From assembly GCA_905193155.1 (NCBI GenBank), contig CAJJNQ010000006.1, forward strand, positions 19,031 to 83,030: a stretch of 64,000 bases of DNA. The letters run 5' to 3'. The notes under the pieces were generated by a model. That model was not told where the DNA came from and searched no databases. It saw only the letters and a list, made by a program, of their open reading frames with translations. Source of the DNA: an uncultured Christensenella sp. GTDB taxonomy: Bacteria > Bacillota > Clostridia > Christensenellales > UBA1750. The position numbers were made by a program, and so were the translations under genes. How positions within the stretch are numbered: position 1 is the first letter of the stretch; each line of letters starts with the position of its first letter. This document shows positions 1 to 8,322 of this stretch, piece after piece.

Positions 1-8
1 TGCCACAT
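1..8 (-). CDS. Start of a downstream gene, probably a MetI-like permease (partial)
   Basis: An ATG on the minus strand lies at 8-6, about 9 nt after an AAGGAGG that sits inside the 3' end of the ATPase gene at 13-753. Only two codons are inside the window. The permease identity is inferred from the usual metN-metI gene order, not from sequence. Confidence 0.35.
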
Positions 9-12
9 CGCG

Positions 13-753
13 TCATTCCTCCTTCATGCCCAGCAGCATCCTCGTCACCGGGGATGCGGGGTTGACCATCACGGTCGAAACATCGCCCTGCTCGACAAAG
101 GTACCGTGGTTGATGATGGCGACCTTATTGCAGATGGCGTTGACCACGCCGATCTCATGGGTGATGATGATGATGGTGACGCCCAGCTTGCAGTTGATGT
201 CCTGCAAAAGGTTCAAAATGCTCTTGGTGGTGAAGGAATCCAGAGCGCTGGTGGGCTCGTCACAGAGCAGAATCTTGGGGTTATTGGCTAAAGCTCTTGC
301 GATGGCCACGCGCTGCTTCTGTCCGCCGGAGAGCTGGGAGGGATAGGCCTTCGCCTTGTCCGCCAGACCGACGATTTCGAGCAGTTCCATGGCGCGCTTT
401 TCGCGCTCCGCTTTCTTCATGCCGTCCAGTTCCAGCGGGAAGCAGACGTTGTGCAGCACGTTGCGCTGCATCAGAAGATTATACCCCTGAAAGATGACGC
501 CGATGCTCTTGCGCAGCCGGGTGAGCTCTTTGCCCTGCAGCTTCGAGATATCCACGCCTTCCACTTCGATTTTGCCCTCGGTGGGCATTTCCAGCAGCGC
601 GATACAGCGCAGCAGCGTGCTCTTTCCCGCGCCGCTCATGCCGATGATGCCGAAGATATCGCCCTGCCCGACGGTCAGGTTGATCCCGGAAAGCGCGGTT
701 ACGTCCGCCTCGCCCCCGTGGAACACCTTTGTAAGATCCGTAACCCTGATCAT
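13..753 (-). CDS. metN: Methionine-type ABC transporter ATP-binding protein, short form
   Basis: This is the ATPase of an ABC importer, most like MetN, which powers uptake of methionine (D- or L-) at the cytoplasmic membrane. Walker A (GMSGAGKST) is near residues 38-46. The signature LSGGQKQR is near 142, followed by Walker B with LLCDEPTSALD and the switch histidine in ITHE. At 246 residues it ends right after the ATPase domain. Typical MetN proteins are about 340 residues because of a C-terminal NIL (ACT-like) domain that binds methionine and shuts transport down; that domain is absent here. A T-box leader with a Met (AUG) specifier precedes it, which supports the substrate. A permease gene probably follows beyond the window edge. 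A related amino acid ABC ATPase is the alternative. Confidence 0.82.
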   Translation of the reverse strand: MIRVTDLTKVFHGGEADVTALSGINLTVGQGDIFGIIGMSGAGKSTLLRCIALLEMPTEGKIEVEGVDISKLQGKELTRLRKSIGVIFQGYNLLMQRNVLHNVCFPLELDGMKKAEREKRAMELLEIVGLADKAKAYPSQLSGGQKQRVAIARALANNPKILLCDEPTSALDSFTTKSILNLLQDINCKLGVTIIIITHEIGVVNAICNKVAIINHGTFVEQGDVSTVMVNPASPVTRMLLGMKEE

Positions 754-784
754 GATCCTTCACCTCAAAATGCTTGACTTAATC

Positions 785-1096
785 TTCCCAGAAAAAAACT
801 CCCGTCCCTTTGTATCAAAGGACGAGAGCCTTGCGCTTCGTTGTACCACCTTTATTCGCCTCTCCCTTGCGGGATGAAGCCTCATCGAGTACGGCGCAAA
901 CCATGTTTTACGCTTATACTCTATCGCTGTAACGGGCGATCCCGTCGTCACCTGAGCGCAATGCCTTGGCCACGCAACTCTAAGACCATGTTCATCCTTC
1001 CCGTGTGATCCGCTTGCAGCAAATGCGGACTCTCTGTGCACCCCGGCGGAGGGACTACTCTTCTCTTCGCTGTCTTTCAAAGGAGTATTAAGTTCA
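785..1096 (-). promoter_or_regulatory. T-box riboswitch leader, methionine specifier
   Basis: On the minus strand the leader has the expected order of T-box elements. Stem I carries an AGAGAG loop motif followed by GCUGCAAG. GAAC then precedes an AUG at 989-987, in the position of the specifier codon. The conserved T-box core GGUGGUAC lies at about 852-840. A terminator follows at 829-792. AAAGG beside the T-box can pair with CCUUU of the terminator's 5' arm to form the antiterminator. In T-boxes, uncharged cognate tRNA stabilises the antiterminator, so starvation for methionine should raise transcription of the downstream transporter. The specifier was assigned by eye and by analogy with other T-boxes. 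Confidence 0.85.
792..829 (-). terminator. T-box controlled intrinsic terminator
   Basis: On the minus strand CUCUCGUCCUUUG pairs with CAAAGGGACGGGAG around a short AUA-type loop and is followed by seven U. It is the conditional terminator of the T-box leader. Confidence 0.85.
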
Positions 1097-1102
1097 GGCT
1101 TT

Positions 1103-1131
1103 ATTCTAGTTTGCGGGGCAGTTTTTGTCAA
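1103..1131 (-). promoter_or_regulatory. Sigma-A promoter for the T-box/metN unit
   Basis: TTGACA (1131-1126) and TAGAAT (1108-1103) on the minus strand are 17 bp apart. Initiation would fall near 1096, at the start of the T-box leader. Confidence 0.8.
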
Positions 1132-1166
1132 CGGTGTTTTCTGTTAACAATACGTGAAACTCCCCC

Positions 1167-1195
1167 TTGTCATCCGGGCGGAAAAACCTTACAAT
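1167..1195 (+). promoter_or_regulatory. Candidate promoter for the ADP-ribosylglycohydrolase-family gene
   Basis: TTGTCA (1167-1172) and TACAAT (1190-1195) are 17 bp apart, about 50 nt before the start codon. Confidence 0.6.
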
Positions 1196-1246
1196 TAGGG
1201 ATGGTATAAAAACAAATCCCTGGATTTTTTACGGAGGATGAGCGAT

Positions 1247-2812
1247 ATGTATCTTTCGCTTGAGGATTACCGCCGCAGGATGCTGGGCTGCTGGATCGGC
1301 AAAAACGTCGGCGGCACGCTGGGCATGCCGATGGAATGGAACCGCCAGCCCAACGATGTGACCTACTATACCCACAAGATGACGGGCGAACCGTTGCCCA
1401 ACGACGATCTGGACATCCAGGTGCTGTGGCTGCTGGCGCTGGAGGACAAGGGCCTGGACATCGACTGCAAGGTGCTGGGGCAGTATTTCAACGAACTGAT
1501 GATTTTCACCCACGGCGAATACGGCACAGCCAAGACCAATCTGCGCGCCGGGCTTCAGCCGCCGGTCAGCGGCACGCACAACAACGACTTCAAGAATTCC
1601 TGCGGCTCCTTCATCCGTTCGGAAATCTGGGCCTGCCTCTTCCCCGGCCATCCGGAAAAGGCCGCGCAGTATGCCTTCCAGGACGCGGTGGTGGATCACG
1701 GCAACGGCGAGGGCGTTTACGCCGAAGTGTTTGTCGCGGCGATGGAAGCGGCCTGCTTCTTCGAAACCGATATCCGCAAGCTGATCGAGATCGGCCTTTC
1801 CTACATTCCGGAGGATTGCGCGGTTGCACGCGCGGTGCGCCACGGCGCGGCCTGCGCAGACGCGGGACTAAACCGCAGGGAAGCCCGCAAGGTGATGCTG
1901 GACAACTGGATCGGCCACATCGAATGGCACTACATCTCCCCCGAGGATGAGGCCGCGGGCTACAAGGAGGGCAAGATGGGCTGGGACGTGCCCTCCAACC
2001 TGTTCATCGTGGCCTATTCGCTGGTCAAGTGCGCAGGCAGCTTTGACGACTCGATTCTCACAGCGGTGAGCTTCGGTGAGGACACCGACTGCACCGCGGG
2101 CACCATTGCCGCGATGTATGGCCTGATGCACGGCGTGGACTGCATTGACGAAAAGTGGATCACCCCCATCGGGCGCGGCATTAAGACCGTGTCGCTCGAT
2201 CCTTTCCGCCTAGGCAATCGCATTCCAACCACCATCGACGAGATGAGCGAGCGCGTGGAAAAGCTCTTTGTCCAGGCCGTAGCGAAGTTCAGCCTGGACA
2301 TCCAGTTCACGCCCGAAAACGCCGGCCCGGTTCCGGATTTCCATGCAAAGGACTATTTCCTCAACCTCTACGCCGAGATGAACACGGTCAAGTACGAATT
2401 CCCCTACATGAACGTGCGGCTGGATTACTGCGGCGAGCCGGTGCTCCAAGCCGGCGTGCCCAAGAAGATCCGCCTGATCGTCAGCAACAACTCCGCCTCC
2501 ATCTCCGGCGACCGTGTGCAGATTCATCTCTACACGCAGGACGAGGTGCAGGTGCTCCCCGGCAAGGACGCAGTGGTGTTCGTCTCGATGGCGCATCTGG
2601 GCAGCGGCACCAAGGCGGCGGAATTCACCGTGCAGGTGGAGGAGCTGACCCGTCCGGTCTACCGCTTTGTGGCGGAATTCACCTTTGAGGAAAACAAAAA
2701 GGGCATGACCCATTGCGTGCCGTTCGTGCTGCTCAACGAGGGCGGCGAAGCGGTGCCCACCGTCTGGGAGAAGAGCGGCCCCTATCCCATCCCGAATCAG
2801 CCGCGCGTTTAA
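1247..2812 (+). CDS. ADP-ribosylglycohydrolase (DraG) family protein with a C-terminal beta domain
   Basis: The N-terminal 340 residues match the ADP-ribosylglycohydrolase fold. They have the opening motif MLGCWIGKNVGGTLGMPME, an acidic metal site at NDDLD near residue 50, and GEDTDCTAG near 270, which matches the family's late D-x-D-T metal motif. Family members remove ADP-ribose from proteins or from small molecules; the substrate here is unknown. The last ~150 residues are beta-rich, probably an immunoglobulin-like domain, which is not standard in DraG. I chose ATG 1247 because GGAGG (1233-1237) is 9 nt upstream. The ATG at 1238 directly abuts that site. It appears to be monocistronic, with its own promoter and terminator. 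Cytoplasmic, no signal peptide. Confidence 0.8.
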   Translation: MYLSLEDYRRRMLGCWIGKNVGGTLGMPMEWNRQPNDVTYYTHKMTGEPLPNDDLDIQVLWLLALEDKGLDIDCKVLGQYFNELMIFTHGEYGTAKTNLRAGLQPPVSGTHNNDFKNSCGSFIRSEIWACLFPGHPEKAAQYAFQDAVVDHGNGEGVYAEVFVAAMEAACFFETDIRKLIEIGLSYIPEDCAVARAVRHGAACADAGLNRREARKVMLDNWIGHIEWHYISPEDEAAGYKEGKMGWDVPSNLFIVAYSLVKCAGSFDDSILTAVSFGEDTDCTAGTIAAMYGLMHGVDCIDEKWITPIGRGIKTVSLDPFRLGNRIPTTIDEMSERVEKLFVQAVAKFSLDIQFTPENAGPVPDFHAKDYFLNLYAEMNTVKYEFPYMNVRLDYCGEPVLQAGVPKKIRLIVSNNSASISGDRVQIHLYTQDEVQVLPGKDAVVFVSMAHLGSGTKAAEFTVQVEELTRPVYRFVAEFTFEENKKGMTHCVPFVLLNEGGEAVPTVWEKSGPYPIPNQPRV

Positions 2813-2831
2813 GCGGTAAAACTTTGTTTTT

Positions 2832-2884
2832 GAGCAGTCCTGCGGCGGATTTCGGCCCTTTTGCAGGACTGCTTTCAGTTTTTT
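2832..2884 (+). terminator. Intrinsic terminator
   Basis: GCAGTCCTGC (2834-2843) pairs perfectly with GCAGGACTGC (2863-2872), followed by a T-rich tail. Confidence 0.85.
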
Positions 2885-2932
2885 CTGCTATACTTCAAAA
2901 TGAAAAAACACTTTTTTTGAGGAGGAAAGGCG

Positions 2933-3622
2933 ATGAGATACAAAATCGAGGGCGGCTCTCTGCCCGTCGTGACCATCGAGCTCAATCGCGGTGAGAGTAT
3001 TTTCACGCAGTCCGGCGGAATGTCCTGGATGAGCGGCGGCATTGACATGGACACCAACATGAAGGGCGGTTTTCTTGGCGGTCTGGGGCGTATGTTCACG
3101 GGGGAATCGCTGTTTCTGGCGACCTACACCTCCCGCGGCGAGGGACAGCAGATCGCGCTGGCTTCCTCTTTCCCTGGCTCCATCATCGCGCTGGAGATCG
3201 GCCCCGGCCGCGAATTCATCTGCCAGAAAAGCTCGTTTCTCTGCGCAACGCCCGGCGTCAACCTCTCGGTGGAATGGATGCGCCGCGTCGGGGCGGGGCT
3301 TTTCGGCGGCGAAGGTTTCCTTTTGCAGCGCCTGAGCGGCCAGGGGTTGGCGTTTCTCGAAATCGACGGCCATGTAGTGGAAAAGACGCTTGCGCCCGGC
3401 GAACAGCTAAAGGTCAACACCGGCAACGTGGCGGCGTTTGAATCGAGCGTTCGATACAACATTGAAACCGTGAAGGGCTTCAAAAACGTGCTCTTCGGCG
3501 GCGAGGGCTTATTCCTGACCGTGCTCACCGGTCCCGGAAGGGTTTGGCTGCAAACCATCTCCATGCCCGAGTTTGCGCAGAAGATCATCCCCTTCCTGCC
3601 CACGCCTTCTTCCGGCAACTGA
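2933..3622 (+). CDS. AIM24 / TIGR00266 family protein
   Basis: A 229-residue all-beta protein of the AIM24 (TIGR00266) family. The repeated glycine-rich turns, such as GGMSWMSGGIDMDTN near residue 28, SSFPGSIIALEI in the middle and LTVLTGPGRVWLQT near 195, are typical. Family members are trimeric beta-prisms. The bacterial role is poorly known; the yeast homologue acts in mitochondrial membrane organisation. There is no signal peptide or membrane segment. The start has a strong GAGGAGG 8 nt upstream. It stands alone between two terminators. Confidence 0.88.
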   Translation: MRYKIEGGSLPVVTIELNRGESIFTQSGGMSWMSGGIDMDTNMKGGFLGGLGRMFTGESLFLATYTSRGEGQQIALASSFPGSIIALEIGPGREFICQKSSFLCATPGVNLSVEWMRRVGAGLFGGEGFLLQRLSGQGLAFLEIDGHVVEKTLAPGEQLKVNTGNVAAFESSVRYNIETVKGFKNVLFGGEGLFLTVLTGPGRVWLQTISMPEFAQKIIPFLPTPSSGN

Positions 3623-3646
3623 GCTGCATAAATACTCATTTTTCTT

Positions 3647-3680
3647 GGCGCGTCCTTTGATCTCAAAGGGCGCGTTTTGT
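3647..3680 (+). terminator. Intrinsic terminator after the AIM24-family gene
   Basis: CGCGTCCTTTGA (3649-3660) pairs with TCAAAGGGCGCG (3663-3674) with one G-U pair, then a T-rich stretch. Confidence 0.8.
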
Positions 3681-3700
3681 TACGTTTTTGCGATATCTCT

Positions 3701-3728
3701 TTGCTTTTATGCAGTGCTGTGCTATACT
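3701..3728 (+). promoter_or_regulatory. Promoter of the aromatic amino acid cluster
   Basis: TTGCTT (3701-3706) and TATACT (3723-3728) are 16 bp apart. The leader to pheA would be only about 40 nt, with no visible leader peptide or T-box. Confidence 0.6.
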
Positions 3729-3772
3729 CTGCTTATTCATTCGGAAAATGTTCCGGCAGGGAGGCGTCAAAG

Positions 3773-4855
3773 ATGACGGATTTGGAGCAGGCAAGGCTGA
3801 CCATCAACGAAGTGGATCAAAAGATGGCCGAGCTTTTCTGCAAACGCATGGAAGCGGTCGAGCTGGTCGCGCGCTATAAATCCGCCCACCAGATGCCCAT
3901 CTTCGACGCGGCGCGCGAAGAAGTGGTCGTCAAAAAGAACTGCGCCTACATCGAGCAGATGCGCTACCTGCCCTATTACGAAAAGTTCATCCGCTACGAA
4001 ATGGGTCTTTCCAAGGACTACCAGTCCACACTGATTCATTCGACGGTGGTGGGCTATTTCGGCGCGGAAGGATCGCACACGCACGCGGCGGAGCAGATGC
4101 TCTTCCCCTGTGAAAAGTCGATCTCCTTTTCCACCTTTGAAGAGATTTTCGACGCGGTGGAATCCGGCCGCATCGCTTACGGCGTGATTCCCTTTGAAAA
4201 TTCCAATACGGGTGATGTGGGCAACATCCTCGATCTGCTCAAGACCCACAACGTCTATATCCGTAAAATGTACGATTTGAAGATCCGGCAGTGCCTGCTG
4301 GGTCTTGAAGGCGCGCCCGTTTCCGGAGTCAAGACGGTGTTTTCTCACCCGCAGGCGCTGTCGCAGTGCCGCGATTTTCTGACCCAGCTGAGCGCGGAAC
4401 AGGTGAGCTCTGCCTCCACCTCCGAAGCCGCCAAGCATGTGGCCGAGCTTCGGGACCCCTCGTGCGCGGCGATCGGTTCTGCCGTCGCTGCGGAGCTTTA
4501 CGGTCTTTCTGTGCTCGCACGCGACATCAATACCTCCTCGGACAATACGACCCGATTTATTATCATCGCTAAATCGATGGCTGAAAACGGCAATCGATTT
4601 AGCCTTTTGTTTACTGTACATCACGAGGTGGGTCAGCTCGCCGGCGTGATGCGCATTGTCAGCGACCTGGGCTTTAATCTGGAATGCATCAAGTCCCGCC
4701 CGCTCAAAAATGCACCTTGGCAATATTATTTCTATATCGAAGTGGTCGGCGATCTATCCGGCGCAGCCGCTTCCTCCCTGCTGGAGCAGCTCGGAAAGGT
4801 CTGTACGCAGATTAAGGTGCTGGGCACCTATACCATCGAAAAAAGTGAAGAATGA
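3773..4855 (+). CDS. pheA: Bifunctional chorismate mutase / prephenate dehydratase
   Basis: The protein converts chorismate to prephenate and then to phenylpyruvate, the Phe branch. Residues 1-85 form an AroQ-type chorismate mutase helix bundle (RLTINEVDQKMAELFCKRME). Residues ~100-285 form prephenate dehydratase, with GYFGAEGSHTHAA at its start and the NTTRF catalytic motif near 266. Residues ~290-355 are an ACT domain that binds phenylalanine. The ACT motif usually written ESRP reads KSRP here. I chose ATG 3773 because AGGGAGG lies 8 nt before it; upstream in-frame starts have no ribosome site. The length of 360 residues is normal for the bifunctional type. It is the first gene of the cluster and is separated from aroB by a terminator-like hairpin. 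Confidence 0.95.
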   Translation: MTDLEQARLTINEVDQKMAELFCKRMEAVELVARYKSAHQMPIFDAAREEVVVKKNCAYIEQMRYLPYYEKFIRYEMGLSKDYQSTLIHSTVVGYFGAEGSHTHAAEQMLFPCEKSISFSTFEEIFDAVESGRIAYGVIPFENSNTGDVGNILDLLKTHNVYIRKMYDLKIRQCLLGLEGAPVSGVKTVFSHPQALSQCRDFLTQLSAEQVSSASTSEAAKHVAELRDPSCAAIGSAVAAELYGLSVLARDINTSSDNTTRFIIIAKSMAENGNRFSLLFTVHHEVGQLAGVMRIVSDLGFNLECIKSRPLKNAPWQYYFYIEVVGDLSGAAASSLLEQLGKVCTQIKVLGTYTIEKSEE

Positions 4856-4876
4856 ACACAAAAAATGGGGATCGGC

Positions 4877-4909
4877 GGGGAGCGGTGACAGAACATCGTT
4901 CCCCTTTTT
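4877..4909 (+). terminator. Terminator-like hairpin between pheA and aroB
   Basis: GGGGAGCGGT (4877-4886) pairs with ATCGTTCCCC (4895-4904) with two G-U pairs, followed by five T. It lies inside an otherwise continuous cluster, so it may set the pheA to aro expression ratio or act as an attenuator. Confidence 0.7.
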
Positions 4910-4943
4910 CTATCAAACGGACGAAATACGGAAGGATGGCAGT

Positions 4944-5951
4944 ATGGAACAAATGGAATTGAACGTAAACCTGGGCTCTCGTGCTTACCCGATTCATTTC
5001 GGGCGCGGGCTGCTTGAGCATCTTGCGGATTATGTAAATCTCGACCGCAAGGTGCTGGTGCTGACGGACGACGGCGTGCCGAAAGAGTATCGGGATACAG
5101 TGCTTGCCCAGTGCCCCAACGGCAGTGCGGAAGTCGTGCCGATGGGCGAAGGTGCTAAATCTTTCCCTGTGTTGGAGCGTGTGTGCGCGCGGATGCTGGA
5201 ACTGAACTTCGGACGCAGGGATCTGCTCATCGCGCTGGGCGGCGGTGTTGTGGGCGACCTGGGCGGTTTTGCCGCAGCCGGCTATATGCGCGGCATTGAC
5301 TTTATTCAGATTCCCACCACAACGCTTTCCCAGATCGATTCGTCGGTCGGCGGCAAGACCGCCATCAACTTAAACGGCGTCAAAAACATCATCGGCGCGT
5401 TCCACCAGCCGCGCGCGGTGCTGATCGACTTTGACACGCTCAAAACCCTGCCGCCGCGGCATTGGGCCAATGGTCTTGCCGAAGCGGTCAAGATGGGGCT
5501 GATTCTCGACGCAGATCTGTTTGCGTTGTTTGAAGCGGGCGATGTGCAGGCGCATCTGGAGGAAATCATCTATCGCTCCATTGCCGCCAAAGCGCGCGTG
5601 GTGGAGCAGGACGAAACCGAGCAGGGGCTGCGCAAGGCGCTGAACTTCGGCCACACCATCGGCCACGGCATTGAGAGCGCGGCGCACCTGCACGGGCTGT
5701 ATCACGGCGAGTGCGTGGGACTGGGAATGCTCTATTTTATCACCGATCCGGCGCTCAAGGCCCGCACGGTCAAGGTGCTCGCCTCCCTGAATCTGCCCAC
5801 GGAAGTATCGCTTGACCCCGACGCAGTCTTTGCCGCGATGTCCCACGACAAAAAGAGCGGCGCGGGCGGCATCACCACGGTTAAGGTGGACAGGCCCGGC
5901 CACTGCTATTTTGAGAATATGACGCTGGACGCGCTCCGCGCTCTGCTGTAA
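4944..5951 (+). CDS. aroB: 3-dehydroquinate synthase
   Basis: AroB cyclises DAHP to 3-dehydroquinate using NAD and a divalent metal, the second shikimate step. The NAD-binding glycine run GGGVVGDLGGF is near residue 93. The metal ligands are visible as Glu in GLAEAVKMG, His in NFGHTIGHG and His in LYHGECVG. The length of 335 residues is slightly below the usual ~350-360. ATG 4944 follows GGAAGGA by about 7 nt; an in-frame upstream extension would run through the terminator hairpin and is not credible. Aro genes follow directly (aroC after 14 nt). Confidence 0.95.
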   Translation: MEQMELNVNLGSRAYPIHFGRGLLEHLADYVNLDRKVLVLTDDGVPKEYRDTVLAQCPNGSAEVVPMGEGAKSFPVLERVCARMLELNFGRRDLLIALGGGVVGDLGGFAAAGYMRGIDFIQIPTTTLSQIDSSVGGKTAINLNGVKNIIGAFHQPRAVLIDFDTLKTLPPRHWANGLAEAVKMGLILDADLFALFEAGDVQAHLEEIIYRSIAAKARVVEQDETEQGLRKALNFGHTIGHGIESAAHLHGLYHGECVGLGMLYFITDPALKARTVKVLASLNLPTEVSLDPDAVFAAMSHDKKSGAGGITTVKVDRPGHCYFENMTLDALRALL

Positions 5952-5965
5952 AAAAGGAGGTCGCT

Positions 5966-7087
5966 ATGAAAAGCAGCTTCGGCACCAATTTCACGCTGAC
6001 GATTTTCGGCGAATCACACGGCCCGGCCGTAGGCTTCGTGCTGGACGGCCTGCCCGCAGGCATCCGGCTCGACCTGGACCGCATCCGGGCGGAGCTGACC
6101 AAGCGCCGCCCGGCGGGACGCATCTCCACCCAGCGGCAGGAAGCGGACGAATTCCGTTTCCTCAGCGGCTATTACGACGGCCACACCACCGGCACGCCGC
6201 TGACGCTGATGATCGAAAATAAAAGCCAGCATTCCAAGGACTATGAGAAGATGAAGTATCTCCCCCGTCCCTCGCACGCGGACTTTACCGCCTTTGCCAA
6301 ATACGGCGGCTTTCAGGACGCGCGCGGCGGCGGGCATTTCTCCGGCCGGGTCACGACGGGGCTGGTGGCGGCGGGTGCGATTTTTGAGCAGATACTTTCC
6401 GACCACGGCATCCGCATCGGTACGCACATCAAGTCCTGCCAAAGCATCTGCGACCGGGATTTCAACTGGGATGCGCTGGAGGACGACCTCGCCGCGCTGG
6501 ACTCCCCCGCCTTCCCCGTGCTGGACGCGGAATCCGGCGCGCGCATGACCAAGCTGATCGAAGATGCCGCCTCCCGCGGGGATTCCGTGGGCGCGGTGCT
6601 CGAAACCGCAATCTCCGGCCTGCCCGCAGGCATCGGCGAACCCTTCTTCCACTCGGTGGAAAGCGAACTTTCTGCGCTGCTTTACAGCGTGCCCGCCGTC
6701 AAGGGCGTGCAGTTCGGGCTGGGCTTCGGCTTTGCGGGACTTTTCGGCAGCCGTGCCAACGATGCGATCGAGGGCGTTGAAAACGGGCGGCTGGTCACGC
6801 GCACCAACCACAACGGCGGCGTCAACGGCGGCATCACCAACGGCATGCCCGTGGTGTTCTCTACCGCTGTCAAGCCCACGCCCTCCATCTATCAGGAGCA
6901 GGACACAATAAACCTGCGCACCAACCAGCCGGAAAAGCTGGTCATTGAGGGCCGGCATGATCCGGCAATTTTCCATCGCGCCCGATGCGTGATCGACGCG
7001 GCGGCGGCCATCGGTCTGTGCGACCTGATGATGGGGCGCTACGGATACCTGTGGGCGCGGAAGGAGGAACCATGCGTTACGGATTGA
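5966..7087 (+). CDS. aroC: Chorismate synthase
   Basis: AroC turns 5-enolpyruvylshikimate-3-phosphate into chorismate with reduced FMN. The N-terminal signature GESHGPAVG is at residues 13-21. The FMN/substrate region reads GGGHFSGRVTTGLVAAGAI, a form I associate with clostridial AroC and unlike the ETAxRVAAGA version. The conserved late stretch FHRARCVIDAAAAIG is present. Length of 373 is normal. AAAAAAGGAGG precedes the start by 6 nt. The 3' end overlaps the aroE-aroK start by 16 nt, so translation is likely coupled. Confidence 0.95.
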   Translation: MKSSFGTNFTLTIFGESHGPAVGFVLDGLPAGIRLDLDRIRAELTKRRPAGRISTQRQEADEFRFLSGYYDGHTTGTPLTLMIENKSQHSKDYEKMKYLPRPSHADFTAFAKYGGFQDARGGGHFSGRVTTGLVAAGAIFEQILSDHGIRIGTHIKSCQSICDRDFNWDALEDDLAALDSPAFPVLDAESGARMTKLIEDAASRGDSVGAVLETAISGLPAGIGEPFFHSVESELSALLYSVPAVKGVQFGLGFGFAGLFGSRANDAIEGVENGRLVTRTNHNGGVNGGITNGMPVVFSTAVKPTPSIYQEQDTINLRTNQPEKLVIEGRHDPAIFHRARCVIDAAAAIGLCDLMMGRYGYLWARKEEPCVTD

Positions 7088-8322
7088 TTGGAGAAAAGCT
7101 GGTGCACAGCTTTTCCAAAGTGATCCATGAAGAGCTTTGCTCCTATACCTATGATCTGATCCCGATGCCGAAGGAAGCGGTCGGGCCGTTTCTCGAGTCA
7201 AAGGAATTTGCCGCTATCAACGTCACCATTCCCTACAAGGAAACCGTGATTCCCTATCTGGCGCACATCGACCCGGCAGCGCAGGCGATCGGCGCGGTCA
7301 ACACCATCGTCAACAGGGGCGGAGAGCTCTGGGGCTACAATACGGATTTTGCCGGGATGGAGACCCTGCTGCGCTCCAACCGCATCGCGCTTTCGGGTAG
7401 AAAAGTGCTGATTCTGGGCAGCGGCGGCACCTGCAAGACCGCGCGCGCCGTGGCAAAGGACCTGGGCGCGAAGGAAATCCTCATCGCCAGCCGCCACCCG
7501 TCGGACGGGCAAATCAGCTATGAACAGGCGCTCAAGCAAAAGGATGTGCAGGTGATCTTCAACACCACGCCGCTGGGGATGTATCCCAACCTGGATGCGC
7601 AGGCGATTGATCTTTCCGCCTTCCCCGCGCTGGAAGCGGTGGTGGACGTGATCTACAATCCGCTGCGCACGAAGCTGCTGCTTCAGGCGCAGGAGATGGG
7701 CATTCCCTGCTGCAACGGGCTGGAAATGCTGGTAGCGCAGGCCAAATACGCCGCAGAGCTCTTTCTGGACAGGGAAATTCCCGACAGCGAAATCTCCCGC
7801 GTCCACCGCAAGCTGTGCGTACAGATGGAAAACATCGCCCTGATCGGCATGCCCTCCTGCGGCAAGACCACCACAGCTAAGATGCTGGCCGCGCGCATGG
7901 GCCGCGAATACGTCGATTTGGACGAGCTGATTGCAAAAAACGCGGGCATGAGCATCCCGATGATCTTTCAACTCAAGGGGGAAGCGTATTTCCGGCAGCT
8001 GGAAAAGGATGCGCTGCGCTCGGTCTGCGGCCGTCAGGGGCTGATCCTGTCGCCCGGCGGCGGCATCGTCAAGGACGAGGACAACATCCGCCTGATGCGC
8101 CACAACAGCCGCATCGTGTTCCTGAAACGCAACCTGGAGCGTCTGGCCAAGGCCGACCCCAGCCGCCCGCTCTCCGCCAGCGCACAGGCGGTTCAGAAAA
8201 TGTACGAAGAGCGCCTGCCGCTCTACCGCAAATACAGCGATTTCACCATCGACAACAACGGCACGCAGAAGGAGACCGTGCGCCGGATTGAGGAAAAAAT
8301 CCATGAAACTGCTTGTCATTAA
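7072..8322 (+). CDS. aroE/aroK: Shikimate dehydrogenase - shikimate kinase fusion
   Basis: One 416-residue chain carries two consecutive shikimate steps. Residues 1-~255 are AroE: NVTIPYKETV holds the catalytic Lys, YNTDFAGM the catalytic Asp, and LGSGGTCKTARAV the NADP loop. Residues ~260-416 are AroK: GMPSCGKTTTAKML is the Walker A loop, DLDELI the shikimate/Mg site, and SPGGGIVK the substrate glycine loop. The start ATG 7072 follows AAGGAGG by 4-5 nt and overlaps aroC. The usual separate genes are about 280 and 165 residues, so both domains are close to full length, though AroE is slightly short. The domains perform adjacent reactions, dehydroshikimate to shikimate to shikimate-3-phosphate. 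Confidence 0.93.
   Translation: MRYGLIGEKLVHSFSKVIHEELCSYTYDLIPMPKEAVGPFLESKEFAAINVTIPYKETVIPYLAHIDPAAQAIGAVNTIVNRGGELWGYNTDFAGMETLLRSNRIALSGRKVLILGSGGTCKTARAVAKDLGAKEILIASRHPSDGQISYEQALKQKDVQVIFNTTPLGMYPNLDAQAIDLSAFPALEAVVDVIYNPLRTKLLLQAQEMGIPCCNGLEMLVAQAKYAAELFLDREIPDSEISRVHRKLCVQMENIALIGMPSCGKTTTAKMLAARMGREYVDLDELIAKNAGMSIPMIFQLKGEAYFRQLEKDALRSVCGRQGLILSPGGGIVKDEDNIRLMRHNSRIVFLKRNLERLAKADPSRPLSASAQAVQKMYEERLPLYRKYSDFTIDNNGTQKETVRRIEEKIHETACH

Noticed and set aside
1229..1843. Long minus-strand frame opposite the ADP-ribosylglycohydrolase-family gene
   Set aside because: It mirrors the codons of a well-supported gene, has no ribosome site and is rich in His/Arg/Ala, as GC-rich antisense frames are.
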